Counted from the stretch's first letter, positions 19,029 through 28,426 are shown. The stretch: 64,000 bases of DNA from Hyphomicrobiales bacterium (GCA_900469625.1 UBXV01000019.1:86265-150264), one strand, 5' to 3'. Translations and numbers: made by a program. Notes: generated by a model not told the origin, from the sequence alone.

Positions 19029-19047
19029 CCATCAGAAACTCTGATGG
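19029..19047. promoter_or_regulatory. Palindrome at the lysR start (possible operator)
   Basis: A perfect 7-bp inverted repeat CCATCAG-AAACT-CTGATGG. Its ATC-N9-GAT form fits LysR-type sites. It covers the first in-frame ATG (19044), hinting that translation really begins at 19056. Confidence 0.45.
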
Positions 19048-19934
19048 TGACGTCCATGTCCACACCTCTCGACAGCGATCTCCTCAGAACGTTCCTCGCG
19101 GTCGCCGACGCCGGCAACCTGACGCGCGCCGCCACCAGCATCGGGCGCACGCAATCGGCCGTCAGCATGCAGCTGAAGAAACTCGAGGACATGCTCGGCG
19201 ACCCGCTGTTCGAGCGCCACTCGCGCGGCGTGGTGCCGACGGCGCAGGGCCTGCGCCTCGTCGACAATGCCCGACGGATCGTCGCCTTGCTCGACGACAC
19301 CGCCGCATCGATGCGCCTGCCCGCGCTCGACGGAACGGTCCGGATCGGGATTTCCGAGGAATACATCAACTCGACCCTCCCCAAGGCGCTGGGCGCCTTT
19401 GCTGCCGTTCATCCCGGCGTGGAGGTGACGGTGCAGCAGGGCGTGTCGATGTCGAATGTCAATGCGCTGGCTGCCGGCGAAATCGACATCGCCGTGGTGT
19501 TCGAACCGGGCGGCCCGACACGCAACGAAGTGCTGATGGTCGATCCAACCGTCTGGGTGACGTCGGACCAGCATGAAGCCCATCATCGACGCCCGCTGCC
19601 GATTGCCACCTACACGTATCTTTCTGGCGGGTGGTGCGACGAGCTTGGCAGGAAGAGCCTGAAGGACCGCGGCATCGACAGCCGCGTCGCCTATGCCAGC
19701 CGCACCAGCAACGGCCTGATCGCCGCCGTGATCTCCGGCCTTGCCATCGCGCCACTGTCGCGCAGCGCAATTCCGGCAGGTTGCCGCGAACTGACGGAGG
19801 AAGACGGCTTCGGCGTCATCGACTTTTCCAACGTCGTCCTGCGCACGAGGCCCGGCCGCCGCTCACAGACCATCGACGCGATGGCCGACGCCATCCGCAG
19901 CGCCTTTGCCGCGGGCTCGCATCAACAGAGCTGA
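19044..19934 (+). CDS. LysR-family transcriptional regulator
   Basis: About 292-296 residues. The N-terminal winged helix is clear: LDSDLLRTFLAVADAGNLTRAATSIGRTQSAVSMQLKKLEDMLGDPLFERHSRGVVPTAQG (read as adjacent conserved segments), then the periplasmic-binding-like effector domain (GTVRIGISEEY ...). The ATG at 19056 may be the true start because a palindrome covers the ATG at 19044. Target and effector unknown. It lies on the plus strand within the region that in many genomes is just zapA-ssrS-cyclo-ligase, so it may be a later insertion. Confidence 0.9.
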   Translation: MVTSMSTPLDSDLLRTFLAVADAGNLTRAATSIGRTQSAVSMQLKKLEDMLGDPLFERHSRGVVPTAQGLRLVDNARRIVALLDDTAASMRLPALDGTVRIGISEEYINSTLPKALGAFAAVHPGVEVTVQQGVSMSNVNALAAGEIDIAVVFEPGGPTRNEVLMVDPTVWVTSDQHEAHHRRPLPIATYTYLSGGWCDELGRKSLKDRGIDSRVAYASRTSNGLIAAVISGLAIAPLSRSAIPAGCRELTEEDGFGVIDFSNVVLRTRPGRRSQTIDAMADAIRSAFAAGSHQQS

Positions 19935-19943
19935 AGGGGAAGA

Positions 19944-20106
19944 GGTGCGATCCACACAACCGATGGATATTTTACGATCCCGGGTGCCTACAAACGTAGG
20001 TGGGCGCCATATGTCCGGACCCACGGGTCCGGCCAGGGACAGCTCCCTTGAGATCGAGTATGGCCCCGGGGATTGTGTTTCCTGTCGGGAAGCGCAGACC
20101 GCATCC
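19944..20106 (-). ncRNA. ssrS: 6S RNA
   Basis: No homology search was run; the call rests on fold and place. Read on the minus strand, the two ends pair (5' GG-A-UGCGGUCU with 3' GGAUCGCACC, one bulge). Inside, ACACAA pairs with UUGUGU, AUCCC with GGGAU, GCCAUA with UAUGGC, and the tip is a perfect CCGGACC/GGUCCGG stem. A small hairpin CUAC-GUUU-GUAG sits on the 3' side of the central bubble, as in known 6S RNAs. Length is about 160 nt. The gene lies 53 bases after zapA on the same strand, the classic ssrS position. 6S RNA binds the housekeeping RNA polymerase by mimicking an open promoter. Confidence 0.85.
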
Positions 20107-20109
20107 AAC

Positions 20110-20138
20110 ATATAGAGCCGAACCCATCGTCGCGCCAG
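20110..20138 (-). promoter_or_regulatory. Promoter of 6S RNA gene
   Basis: On the minus strand CTGGCG, 17 bases, then CTATAT, which is the favoured rhizobial -10 hexamer. Transcription would begin within a few bases of the paired 5' end of the RNA. Confidence 0.6.
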
Positions 20139-20158
20139 TGCCCGCCCGACGAAAGAGC

Positions 20159-20536
20159 TCAGTTTGTCGAAGAAGGTGCCCGGCCGTTGAGTTTGGCGGC
20201 AATGGTGTGGATCTGCGAGGTGACGTCGGAGAGCGCCGAAGCCAAAAGTTCCTCGCTGCGCGCCTGGTCGGTGAGTGTCGAGTCACGGCCGCGCTTGAGG
20301 GCGTCCACCTCTGCTTCAAGCGCTTTCAGCCGGCGGTTCACTTCGCTGAGTTCGTCCATGACCATGATGCCGGCCATCACGGTCAGCCTGAGGTCGCCGA
20401 TTTCGCCGAACTGGGTTTTCAGGTGACCGACATACTGATCGAAGTTCGTGGCCAGTTCGATCAGATGATCTTCCTGCCCCTCTTCGCAGGCCATGCGATA
20501 GGCCTTGCCGTCGATCGATACTGTCACCTGCGCCAT
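20159..20536 (-). CDS. zapA: Cell division protein ZapA
   Basis: A 125-residue FtsZ-ring associated protein. It opens with MAQVTVSIDGKAYRMACEEGQEDHL, the ZapA head-domain pattern, followed by LATNFDQYVGHLK and a long coiled coil (residues ~45-110, e.g. ELSEVNRRLKALEAEVDALK). ZapA cross-links FtsZ filaments at midcell. It sits 12 bases after the DUF4164 gene and just before the 6S RNA gene. Confidence 0.93.
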   Translation of the reverse strand: MAQVTVSIDGKAYRMACEEGQEDHLIELATNFDQYVGHLKTQFGEIGDLRLTVMAGIMVMDELSEVNRRLKALEAEVDALKRGRDSTLTDQARSEELLASALSDVTSQIHTIAAKLNGRAPSSTN

Positions 20537-20548
20537 GTCGCTTAAACC

Positions 20549-20818
20549 TCAGCGGTCGAGCACCGCTCGAATGGTTTCCATCGCCGTCACGAGGCGTCGG
20601 GAAACCTCGCGGTTGACCTCTTCAAGCCGGTTGGCCCGGAACTGTGACTGGTCGAGTTCCTGCGCCAGCCGCGATCGGTCCGTATTGACCCGGCGAACCT
20701 CGCCCTCGAACTCGCCGAGATCGCGTTCCCTGTCAAAACGGCTGTCGATCGCGTTCTCCAGGGACTGAACCGCGTTCTTCAGTTCGTCGATCGCCGCTTT
20801 GACCGTCTTTGCCGGCAT
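20549..20818 (-). CDS. DUF4164 coiled-coil protein, ZauP-like ZapA partner
   Basis: An 89-residue protein from the ATG at 20818 (MPAKTVKAAIDELKNAVQSL); GAGGT lies upstream. An ATG at 20839 would add seven residues but lacks a ribosome site. Nearly the whole chain is predicted coiled coil. In Caulobacter the ZapA-associated protein ZauP is a conserved coiled-coil protein encoded in an operon with zapA and helps focus the Z ring; this gene has the same size class, structure and position. The match to ZauP is inference from family and context. Confidence 0.75.
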   Translation of the reverse strand: MPAKTVKAAIDELKNAVQSLENAIDSRFDRERDLGEFEGEVRRVNTDRSRLAQELDQSQFRANRLEEVNREVSRRLVTAMETIRAVLDR

Positions 20819-21154
20819 GTTTTTCGATACCTCGCCCATGAGGCCGAATCGCCAGCATCCCGTCCGCCGCTTCGGCTCACTCCTTTTTAAACCTATTACG
20901 CAAATCTCAACAATGCCAACTGCAGCAAAGCATTACGGAAGCTGTGGATGGTTTGCATAGCCGGCTCATCCGGCCGCAGCGCAAAAACTCTGCTGCGCCG
21001 CGATATCAGCCCTTGAAAACCCTGCTGCCAATGGCCGCGCAAGGCCTGTATTTGTTGACTCGCGCGGCGCAGATGCTATGTGTCTGCCGCTTCTTGCACG
21101 GTCTTTGGAGGATAGAGACCGTCCCCTGACCACCGAACTCAAAACGGAACAGTC
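20819..21154. other. Divergent promoter region of zapA operon and tkt
   Basis: About 336 bases between two divergent operons. It holds the likely tkt promoter (GTTGAC-N16-CTATGT, 21054-21081) and a leader inverted repeat ACGGTCT/AGACCGT (21098-21104 and 21116-21122). No further element recognised. Confidence 0.6.
21054..21081 (+). promoter_or_regulatory. Promoter of tkt-gap-pgk region
   Basis: GTTGAC, a 16-base spacer, and CTATGT match the rhizobial sigma-70 consensus (CTTGAC / CTATAT). The start of transcription would be about 70 bases before the tkt ATG, so the 5' leader contains the ACGGTCT/AGACCGT inverted repeat. Confidence 0.6.
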
Positions 21155-23137
21155 ATGATCTCTCGCGAAAAACACGACCGGATGGCGAATGCGATCCGTT
21201 TCCTCTCCATGGACGCCGTCGAGAAGGCAAATTCAGGTCACCCGGGCCTGCCCATGGGTGCAGCTGACATAGCGACAGTCCTCTTCACGCGCTTCCTCAG
21301 CTTCGACCCCAAGAACCCCGCCTGGCCGAACCGCGACCGCTTCGTGCTGTCGGCAGGCCACGGCTCGATGCTGCTCTATTCGCTGCTCTATTTGACGGGC
21401 TACGAAGACATCTCCATCGAAGAGATCAAGAATTTCCGCCAGCTCGGTGCACGCACCGCCGGCCACCCGGAATATGGCCACGCCGCCGGCATTGAAACGA
21501 CCACCGGTCCGCTCGGCCAGGGCATTGCCAACGCCGTCGGCATGGCGATTGCCGAGCGCAAGCTGGGCGACGAGTTCGGCAAGGACCTGATGGAGCACTA
21601 CACCTACGTGCTCGCCGGTGACGGCTGCCTCATGGAAGGCATCAGCCAGGAAGCGATCTCGCTCGCCGGCCACCTCAAGCTCAACAAGCTGATCGTCTTC
21701 TGGGACGACAACAACATCTCGATCGACGGCCCGATCTCGATCGCCGATTCGACCGACCAGCATGCCCGCTTCCGCGCCAGCAACTGGAACACCATCGCCG
21801 TAGACGGCCATGATCCGGACGCGATCGCCGCCGCGATCGAACAGGCGCAGAAGTCCGACAAGCCGACGATGATCGCCTGCAAGACGACGATCGGTTTCGG
21901 CGCGCCGAACAAGGCCGGCACCCACAAGGTCCACGGCTCGCCGCTCGGCGCCGAAGAAATCGCCGCCACCCGCAAGGCACTCGGCTGGGAAGCCGAAGCC
22001 TTCGTCGTTCCGTCCGACGTGCTCGACGCCTGGCGCCTCGCCGGCCTGCGTTCGACCAAGGCCCGCAAGGACTGGGAAGAGCGCCTCGACAAGACCGACG
22101 CCGAGAAGAAGGCGCAGTTCGTTCGCCGCTTCTCCGGCGAACTCGAGGGCCGTCTGGCGTCGGCCATCGACGACTACAAGAAGAAGCTGGCTGAAACCAA
22201 GCCGTCGCCGGCAACCCGCAAGGCTTCCGAAGACGCCCTCGAAGTCATCAACGGCGTTCTGGCTGAAACCATCGGCGGCTCGGCCGACCTCACCGGCTCG
22301 AACAACACCAAGACCAGCCAGACCAAGTCGATCACGCCTGACGACTTCTCGGGCCGCTACATCCACTGGGGCGTGCGCGAGCACGGCATGGCTGCTGCCA
22401 TGAACGGCATGGCGCTGCATGGCGGCGTCATCCCCTATTCCGGCGGCTTCCTGATCTTCTCGGACTACTGCCGTCCGTCGATCCGTCTGGCAGCGCTGAT
22501 GGGCATCCGCGTCATCCACGTGCTGACGCATGATTCCATCGGCCTTGGCGAAGACGGCCCGACCCACCAGCCGGTCGAGCACATGGCAGCGCTGCGCGCC
22601 ATCCCGAACCTCTTGATGTTCCGCCCGGCAGACGCCACGGAGACGGCTGAGTGCTGGCAGCTGGCGCTCGAAAGCCACAACCGCCCGTCCGGCATCGCGC
22701 TCACCCGCCAGAACCTGATGGCCGTGCGCACCGAGTACGAGGAAGAAAACCTCTGCGCCCGCGGCGCCTACGACCTGATCTCGGCAAGCGACGCCAAGGT
22801 GACAATCTTCGCCACCGGCTCGGAAATCGAAATCGCCGTCAAGGCCTGCCAGGCACTGACCGCCAAGGGCATCTCGACGCGCGTCGTCTCGGTCCCCTGC
22901 TTCGAGCTCTTTGCCGAACAGAGCGAAGACTACCAGCAGGCGATCATCGGCAACTCGCCGGTCAAGATCGCCGTCGAAGCCGGCATCCGCCAGGGCTGGG
23001 ACCACTTCATCGGTTCGGATGGCACCTTCATCGGCATGTCGTCCTTCGGTGCCTCCGGTCCCTACAAGGAACTCTACAAGCACTTCGGCATCACGCCCGA
23101 GGCGGTTATCGCCGCTGCGGAAGCCAAGCTGTCCTGA
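21155..23137 (+). CDS. tkt: Transketolase
   Basis: A 660-residue thiamine-diphosphate enzyme moving two-carbon units in the pentose phosphate pathway. The TPP-binding motif is [33 protein letters not shown] in two adjacent segments (GDG...NN); other marks are [52 protein letters not shown] and the transketolase signature [14 protein letters not shown]. It is the first gene of a co-oriented central-carbon block, but a strong terminator separates it from gap. Confidence 0.97.
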   Translation: MISREKHDRMANAIRFLSMDAVEKANSGHPGLPMGAADIATVLFTRFLSFDPKNPAWPNRDRFVLSAGHGSMLLYSLLYLTGYEDISIEEIKNFRQLGARTAGHPEYGHAAGIETTTGPLGQGIANAVGMAIAERKLGDEFGKDLMEHYTYVLAGDGCLMEGISQEAISLAGHLKLNKLIVFWDDNNISIDGPISIADSTDQHARFRASNWNTIAVDGHDPDAIAAAIEQAQKSDKPTMIACKTTIGFGAPNKAGTHKVHGSPLGAEEIAATRKALGWEAEAFVVPSDVLDAWRLAGLRSTKARKDWEERLDKTDAEKKAQFVRRFSGELEGRLASAIDDYKKKLAETKPSPATRKASEDALEVINGVLAETIGGSADLTGSNNTKTSQTKSITPDDFSGRYIHWGVREHGMAAAMNGMALHGGVIPYSGGFLIFSDYCRPSIRLAALMGIRVIHVLTHDSIGLGEDGPTHQPVEHMAALRAIPNLLMFRPADATETAECWQLALESHNRPSGIALTRQNLMAVRTEYEEENLCARGAYDLISASDAKVTIFATGSEIEIAVKACQALTAKGISTRVVSVPCFELFAEQSEDYQQAIIGNSPVKIAVEAGIRQGWDHFIGSDGTFIGMSSFGASGPYKELYKHFGITPEAVIAAAEAKLS

Positions 23138-23145
23138 TCAAGCCG

Positions 23146-23180
23146 CGGGGCGCGCTCGAAAGCGCGCCCCGCTTTTTTTC
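23146..23180 (+). terminator. Strong rho-independent terminator after tkt
   Basis: A 12-bp GC stem (GCGGGGCGCGCT / AGCGCGCCCCGC) with a short loop, directly followed by seven T's. Confidence 0.92.
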
Positions 23181-23212
23181 CGACCATGCATTCAGACAGG
23201 GAGAGACCCGAT

Positions 23213-24223
23213 ATGACAGTGAAAGTCGCCATTAACGGTTTTGGCCGCATCGGCCGCAACGTGCTGCGCGCCATCGTTGAATCCGGCCGCAAGGATATCG
23301 AAGTCGTTGCCATCAACGACCTCGGTCCGGTCGAGACCAACGCGCACCTCCTGCGCTTCGATTCGATCCACGGCCGTTTCCCGGCTGACGTGAAGGTCGA
23401 GGGCGATGCGATCGTCATCAACGGCGGCAAGCCGATCAAGGTGACGGCGATCCGCAACCCGGCCGAACTGCCGCACAAGGAACTCGGCGTCGACGTCGCG
23501 ATGGAATGCACCGGCATCTTCACCGCCCGTGACAAGGCCGCCTTGCATCTCGAAGCCGGCGCCAAGCGCGTCATCGTTTCGGCTCCGGCCGAAGGTGCTG
23601 ACCTCACCGTCGTCTACGGCGTCAACCACGACAAGCTGACGAAGGATCACCTCGTCATCTCCAACGCCTCGTGCACGACCAACTGCCTTGCACCGGTCGC
23701 CAAGGTTCTGAACGACGTCATCGGCATCGACCACGGCATGATGACGACGATCCACTCCTACACCAACGACCAGCCGTCGCTCGACCAGATGCACAAGGAT
23801 CTGTACCGCGCCCGCGCTGCTGCGCTCTCGATGATCCCGACCTCGACCGGTGCCGCCAAGGCCGTTGGCCTCGTCCTGCCGGAACTGGCGGGCAAGCTCG
23901 ACGGCTTCGCCATGCGCGTTCCGACCCCGAACGTCTCGGTCGTCGACCTCAAGTTCGTCGCCAAGCGCGAAACCACCAAGGAAGAGATCAACGCTGCGAT
24001 CAAGGCAGCCGCTGACGGCCCGCTCAAGGGCATCCTCGGCTACACGCTCGCTCCGAACGTCTCGATCGACTTCAACCACGACCCGCATTCCTCGGTCTTC
24101 CACATGGATCAGACCAAGGTGATGGAAGGCAAGTTCGTCTCGATCCTGACCTGGTACGACAACGAGTGGGGCTTCTCCAACCGCATGTCCGACACCGCGG
24201 TTGCGATCAGCAAGCTCATCTAA
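23213..24223 (+). CDS. gap: Glyceraldehyde-3-phosphate dehydrogenase
   Basis: A 336-residue NAD-dependent enzyme. It begins [20 protein letters not shown], has the active-site Cys in [17 protein letters not shown], and ends with [19 protein letters not shown]. The start at 23213 is preceded by AGGGAGA and matches the family. It is followed after five bases by the glycolipid-binding-domain gene and then pgk. In rhizobia gap and pgk serve both gluconeogenesis and the lower Entner-Doudoroff pathway. Confidence 0.97.
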   Translation: MTVKVAINGFGRIGRNVLRAIVESGRKDIEVVAINDLGPVETNAHLLRFDSIHGRFPADVKVEGDAIVINGGKPIKVTAIRNPAELPHKELGVDVAMECTGIFTARDKAALHLEAGAKRVIVSAPAEGADLTVVYGVNHDKLTKDHLVISNASCTTNCLAPVAKVLNDVIGIDHGMMTTIHSYTNDQPSLDQMHKDLYRARAAALSMIPTSTGAAKAVGLVLPELAGKLDGFAMRVPTPNVSVVDLKFVAKRETTKEEINAAIKAAADGPLKGILGYTLAPNVSIDFNHDPHSSVFHMDQTKVMEGKFVSILTWYDNEWGFSNRMSDTAVAISKLI

Positions 24224-24228
24224 CTCGG

Positions 24229-24813
24229 ATGTTTCGCGCCCTTTCCCAAACGACGGTCCGCTGGCGTCCGCTGGAAGGGGAAGGGCTCGAACATCTGACG
24301 CTCACGGCTACGGCCGACGGCGCGGTCATCCGCGCCGTCGGCGTTCTGATCGGTAACCGTGGCGGCGCACCCTATGGTGCGCGCTACCGGATCGATTGCG
24401 ATGCCGGCTGGCAGGTTCGAAAACTGATGGTCGACACGACCGATGGCCGCAGCCTGCACCTGCGCTCGGACCATCCCGGCCGATGGGCGACGGCCGCCGG
24501 CGCGGCACTGCCCGAATTCGACGGCTGCATCGATATCGACCTTGCCGGCACGCCCTTCACCAACACGCTGCCGATCCGCAGGCTCACGCTTGATCGCCAG
24601 GCCGGCACCGTGAAGCTGAACATGCTCTACGTGCCGTTCGACACGTTCGAGCCCGTCGTCGACGGCCAGCACTATACCTGCCTCGAAGACTTCAGGCTCT
24701 ACCGCTACGAGGCCGAGGACCGCAGCTTTGCGGCGGACCTGCCCGTGGACGAGGACGGCCTCGTCATCGACTACCCCACCCTTTTCCAAAGACTATCACC
24801 GGAGACGATCTGA
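24229..24813 (+). CDS. Putative glycolipid-binding domain protein
   Basis: A 194-residue protein with the features of the Glycolipid_bind family (PF06475): an early [63 protein letters not shown] and [14 protein letters not shown]. No signal peptide or membrane segment. Its stop overlaps the pgk start (TGATG), so it is co-translated between gap and pgk. The biochemical role is unknown; a domain name from structure studies does not fix a function in central metabolism. Confidence 0.8.
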   Translation: MFRALSQTTVRWRPLEGEGLEHLTLTATADGAVIRAVGVLIGNRGGAPYGARYRIDCDAGWQVRKLMVDTTDGRSLHLRSDHPGRWATAAGAALPEFDGCIDIDLAGTPFTNTLPIRRLTLDRQAGTVKLNMLYVPFDTFEPVVDGQHYTCLEDFRLYRYEAEDRSFAADLPVDEDGLVIDYPTLFQRLSPETI

Positions 24814-26012
24814 TGACTTTCAAGACCCTCGACGACCTGACCGAGATTGCCGGCAAGCGCGTGCTCGTGCGCGTCGACCTCAACGTGCCGGTCAAGGACG
24901 GCGTGGTCACCGACGCGACCCGCATCGAGCGCGTTGCGCCGACGATCCGCGAGCTGTCGGAAAAGGGCGCCAAGGTCATTCTGCTGGCGCATTTCGGCCG
25001 CCCGAAGGGTGAACCCGTCGCCGAGATGTCGCTGAAGACCATTGCACCTGCCGTCGAAGACATTCTCGATCAGCGCGTGCACTTCGCCGCCGACTGCATC
25101 GGCGACAAGGCCGCAAACGCGATTGCCGAAATGAACGACGGCGACGTGCTGCTGCTTGAAAACACCCGCTTCCACAAGGGCGAGGAAAAGAACGAGCCCG
25201 AATTCGTCAAGGCGCTTGCCGCCAATGGCGACATCTATGTCAACGACGCCTTCTCGGCTGCCCATCGCGCCCACGCCTCGACCGAAGGCCTCGCCCACCA
25301 CCTTCCGGCCTATGCAGGCCGCACCATGCAGGCCGAGCTCGAGGCACTGGAAAAGGGTCTCGGCCAGCCGAAGCGCCCGGTCGTTGCCATCGTCGGCGGC
25401 GCCAAGGTCTCGACCAAGATCGATCTCTTGCAGAACCTGGTGAAGAAGGTCGACGCGCTGGTCATCGGCGGCGGCATGGCCAACACCTTCATCGCCGCAA
25501 AGGGCGTCAATGTCGGTAAGTCGCTGTGCGAGCATGATCTTGCCGATACCGCCAAGGCGATCATCGCGGCGGCCGCAGAGGCCGGTTGCGCCATCGTCCT
25601 GCCGGAAGACGGCGTGGTTGCCCGCGAATTCAAGGCTGGTGCCGACAACGAAGTGGTCGACATCAATGCCATCCCCGCCGATGCCATGATGCTCGACGTC
25701 GGTCCGAAGTCGATTGCCGCCGTCAACGACTGGATCTCGAAGGCCGAGACGCTGGTCTGGAACGGCCCGCTCGGCGCCTTCGAAATCGCCCCCTTCGACA
25801 AGGCGACGGTCGCCGTTGCCAAGCATGCGGCTGCCCGCACGCGCCAGGGCTCGCTGGTGTCGGTCGCCGGTGGCGGCGATACGGTTGCCGCCCTCAATCA
25901 TGCCGAAGTCACCGACGATTTCAGCTATGTCTCGACGGCCGGCGGTGCCTTCCTCGAGTGGATGGAAGGCAAGCCCCTGCCGGGCGTCGACATCCTGCGC
26001 CAGCAGAACTAA
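24813..26012 (+). CDS. pgk: Phosphoglycerate kinase
   Basis: A 399-residue kinase that interconverts 1,3-bisphosphoglycerate and 3-phosphoglycerate with ATP formation. Family marks: [77 protein letters not shown], and the C-terminal nucleotide site WNGPLGAFE...[12 protein letters not shown]. Overlaps the preceding gene by one base and ends with a long hairpin before fba. Confidence 0.97.
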   Translation: MTFKTLDDLTEIAGKRVLVRVDLNVPVKDGVVTDATRIERVAPTIRELSEKGAKVILLAHFGRPKGEPVAEMSLKTIAPAVEDILDQRVHFAADCIGDKAANAIAEMNDGDVLLLENTRFHKGEEKNEPEFVKALAANGDIYVNDAFSAAHRAHASTEGLAHHLPAYAGRTMQAELEALEKGLGQPKRPVVAIVGGAKVSTKIDLLQNLVKKVDALVIGGGMANTFIAAKGVNVGKSLCEHDLADTAKAIIAAAAEAGCAIVLPEDGVVAREFKAGADNEVVDINAIPADAMMLDVGPKSIAAVNDWISKAETLVWNGPLGAFEIAPFDKATVAVAKHAAARTRQGSLVSVAGGGDTVAALNHAEVTDDFSYVSTAGGAFLEWMEGKPLPGVDILRQQN

Positions 26013-26020
26013 GCCAAACC

Positions 26021-26053
26021 TTTCAGGCGCGCGGACCTTCCGCGCGCCTGAAA
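26021..26053 (+). terminator. Long GC hairpin after pgk
   Basis: A perfect 15-bp inverted repeat (TTTCAGGCGCGCGGA ... TCCGCGCGCCTGAAA) with a three-base loop begins eight bases after pgk. No U-run follows on either strand, so it may act as a processing or RNA-stabilising element rather than a simple terminator. Confidence 0.65.
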
Positions 26054-26079
26054 CACAGAAAAAACAAAAACAATTCAAC

Positions 26080-26100
26080 CGATTAAAATAATTTAAATCG
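26080..26100. promoter_or_regulatory. AT-rich palindrome upstream of fba (possible operator)
   Basis: A 21-bp near-perfect palindrome, CGATT-x-AAAT-x-ATTT-x-AATCG, lies in the only AT-rich patch of the pgk-fba gap. Overlapping it on the right (26094-26105) is TAAATCGTTTCA, a CG-centred imperfect palindrome of LacI-family type. Confidence 0.4.
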
Positions 26101-26255
26101 TTTCAGTCGCTTTTCCTGCCTTTTTCCCGGACAATTTCTCGCAGTTACTCGCGCCCTCGCTTGGGGCGTGGCGGCCGCGTATGCGCCGTCGGTCCCGAAA
26201 CTGTTTCAGTGGTCGCCCGATCCGTTGACGATCGGCGCCGTCTAGGGAGAAAAAC

Positions 26256-27281
26256 ATGAGCGAAAGACTGGAAGACATTGCCGTTGCCATGGTCGCCAAC
26301 GGTCGCGGCCTGCTTGCCGCCGACGAGTCCACGGCAACGATCAAGAAGCGCTTCGACGGCATCGGCCTTGAATCGACCGAGACCTCGCGGCGCGACTATC
26401 GTGAGATGCTGGTGCGCGCCGATGAGGCGATGCGCAAGTACATCTCCGGCGTCATTCTCTACGAGGAAACCCTGTTCCAGAAGGCGGCCGACGGTACGCC
26501 GCTGGTCGACGTCATCCGCGCCAGCGGCTCCATACCCGGCATCAAGGTCGATGCCGGCGCCAAGCCGATGACCAATTTTCCGGCAGAGACGATCACCGAG
26601 GGTCTCGATGGGCTCGCACAGCGCCTGACGAGATACCACGAAGCCGGCGCCCGCTTTGCCAAATGGCGCGGCGTGATCGCCATTTCCGACACCTTGCCGA
26701 GCGCCGGCGCCATCAGGGCCAACGCCCATGCGCTGGCGCGCTATGCCGCTCTTTGCCAGGAGGCAGGCATCGTTCCGATCGTCGAGCCCGAGGTGCTGAT
26801 GGACGGCGCACCCGGCGACCATTCGATCGACCGCTCCGAGGCCGTCACCGAGTGGACGCTGCGTCTCACCTTCGAGGCGCTCGCCGAGATGCGGGTGAAG
26901 CTCGAAGGCATGATCCTGAAGCCGAGCATGGTGATCGACGGAAAGAAGGCGCGCAAGGCCTCGGTCGCCGAAGTGGCCGAACGCACGGTCCGGGTGCTGC
27001 GACGCACGGTGCCATCGGCCGTGCCCGGTATCGCGTTCCTCTCCGGCGGTCAGACGACCGAGGAGGCAACCGCGCATCTCTCGGCGATGAACGCGGCTCA
27101 CGACCTGCCCTGGAAGCTCACCTTCTCCTATGGTCGCGCCCTGCAGCAGGAGGCGCTGTCGGCCTGGAACGGCAAGGCGGAGAACGTCGCCGCCGGCCAA
27201 CGCGCCTTCTCGCACCGCGCCGAAATGTGCAGCCTGGCTGCAAAGGGCAGCTGGAAGAAGGATCTGGAGAAGGCTGCCTGA
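26256..27281 (+). CDS. fbaB: Class I fructose-bisphosphate aldolase
   Basis: A 341-residue Schiff-base aldolase of the eukaryote-like class I. Marks: LAADESTATIKKRFDGIGLE, ISGVILYEETLFQKAADG, FAKWRGVI, the Schiff-base lysine in EGMILKPSMVI, and FLSGGQTTEEATAHLSAMN. GGGAG precedes the ATG. It cleaves fructose-1,6-bisphosphate to two triose phosphates. It has its own AT-rich upstream region and a terminator, so it can be expressed apart from gap-pgk. Confidence 0.96.
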   Translation: MSERLEDIAVAMVANGRGLLAADESTATIKKRFDGIGLESTETSRRDYREMLVRADEAMRKYISGVILYEETLFQKAADGTPLVDVIRASGSIPGIKVDAGAKPMTNFPAETITEGLDGLAQRLTRYHEAGARFAKWRGVIAISDTLPSAGAIRANAHALARYAALCQEAGIVPIVEPEVLMDGAPGDHSIDRSEAVTEWTLRLTFEALAEMRVKLEGMILKPSMVIDGKKARKASVAEVAERTVRVLRRTVPSAVPGIAFLSGGQTTEEATAHLSAMNAAHDLPWKLTFSYGRALQQEALSAWNGKAENVAAGQRAFSHRAEMCSLAAKGSWKKDLEKAA

Positions 27282-27307
27282 GCGCGGCTGCAACCGGTTC
27301 AGCTAGA

Positions 27308-27338
27308 CAAGAAGGGGCCGTTTGTCGGCCCCTTCTTG
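27308..27338 (+). terminator. Terminator after fba
   Basis: A 13-bp perfect stem (CAAGAAGGGGCCG / CGGCCCCTTCTTG) with a TTTGT loop, 26 bases after the aldolase stop. Confidence 0.82.
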
Positions 27339-27490
27339 CTGTTCCGCCCGTGTCCAATCGACCGCTCTTCACTGAACTTGTCACCAAGACAAGTTGCCGT
27401 CTTTGCCGGCTCCGACACCTGTCTTAAGCCTTTCGCTCCAGGCCATCCGGCAGAAGGGATCGCTGCCGAAACCAGCGGGAGCGATCGCCC

Positions 27491-28426
27491 ATGACGTCCA
27501 TTTCACCCGTGCACTCCGTCGACTACGTCACCATCGACGTCTTCACCGATGACCGTTTCGCCGGCAACCAGCTCGCCGTCATTCCCGACGCACGCGGCCT
27601 GAGCGATCGGCAGATGCAGGCGATCGCGACAGAGTTCGGCTACTCCGAGGTCACCTTCGTGCTGCCGCCCGAGGACGCCGCCAACACCGCGCGGGTGCGC
27701 ATCTTCACACCGACGATGGAGATCCCGTTCGCGGGACACCCGAATGTCGGCACCGCCTTCGTGCTTGGCCGGCAAAGCGAGATCTTCGGCCGCGCGCCCG
27801 GCGATCACCTGCGGTTCGAGGAACGTGCCGGCCTCGTCGATGTCGCCCTGACGCGGGCCGATGGTGCCGTGACGGGCGCACGCATCGTCGTGCCCCGCCC
27901 CTTGAGCATTGGCCCTGACATCGATGTCGAGACGATCGCGGCCTGCGCCATGACCCCAACCGAGGCGATCGTCACCGGTAATCACAAGCCCGTGCGCGTG
28001 TCCGTCGGGCTGCCCTTTGCCGTTGCCGAACTGAGGGATGTTGCCGCTCTATCGGCGGCCCGTCCCAACGTCACCGCCTTCGAAGCGGCCAATCAGCGCT
28101 ACAAGCCGGACGAAGACAGCTTCAGCCTGTTCCTCTATGCACGCTCGGGCGAAAACCCGTGGCGCTTGCGTGCCCGGATGTTTGCCCCCCTCGACAATGT
28201 CATCGAGGATCCGGCAACCGGCAGCGCCTCGGGCGCCCTTGGCGCCTATCTCGTTTCGCTTCTGCCCGAGGATACCGTCGACGTCGATCTGACCATCGAG
28301 CAGGGCGTCGAGATGGGCCGCCGCAGCATCATCGAGGTCAGCGTCAGCAAGAACAGTGGCGCTGTCGCCAGAACCAGCATCGCCGGCACCTGCGTTACCG
28401 CGATGAAGGGGTCCATCGAACTCTGA
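27491..28426 (+). CDS. PhzF-family isomerase/epimerase-like protein
   Basis: A 311-residue member of the PhzF/diaminopimelate-epimerase-like fold. Marks: [22 protein letters not shown] start ([19 protein letters not shown]), [12 protein letters not shown] with the catalytic Glu, [23 protein letters not shown], and [19 protein letters not shown]. No phenazine genes are near, so phenazine synthesis is not implied; most family members have unknown substrates. Confidence 0.88.
   Translation: MTSISPVHSVDYVTIDVFTDDRFAGNQLAVIPDARGLSDRQMQAIATEFGYSEVTFVLPPEDAANTARVRIFTPTMEIPFAGHPNVGTAFVLGRQSEIFGRAPGDHLRFEERAGLVDVALTRADGAVTGARIVVPRPLSIGPDIDVETIAACAMTPTEAIVTGNHKPVRVSVGLPFAVAELRDVAALSAARPNVTAFEAANQRYKPDEDSFSLFLYARSGENPWRLRARMFAPLDNVIEDPATGSASGALGAYLVSLLPEDTVDVDLTIEQGVEMGRRSIIEVSVSKNSGAVARTSIAGTCVTAMKGSIEL

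Noticed and set aside
21233..23083. A 616-codon minus-strand open frame opposite tkt
   Set aside because: Shadow of transketolase; no recognisable domain and no ribosome site.
27491..28426. Phenazine biosynthesis cluster
   Set aside because: Only a PhzF-fold protein is present, a very broad family; no phzA-E or phzG genes are near.
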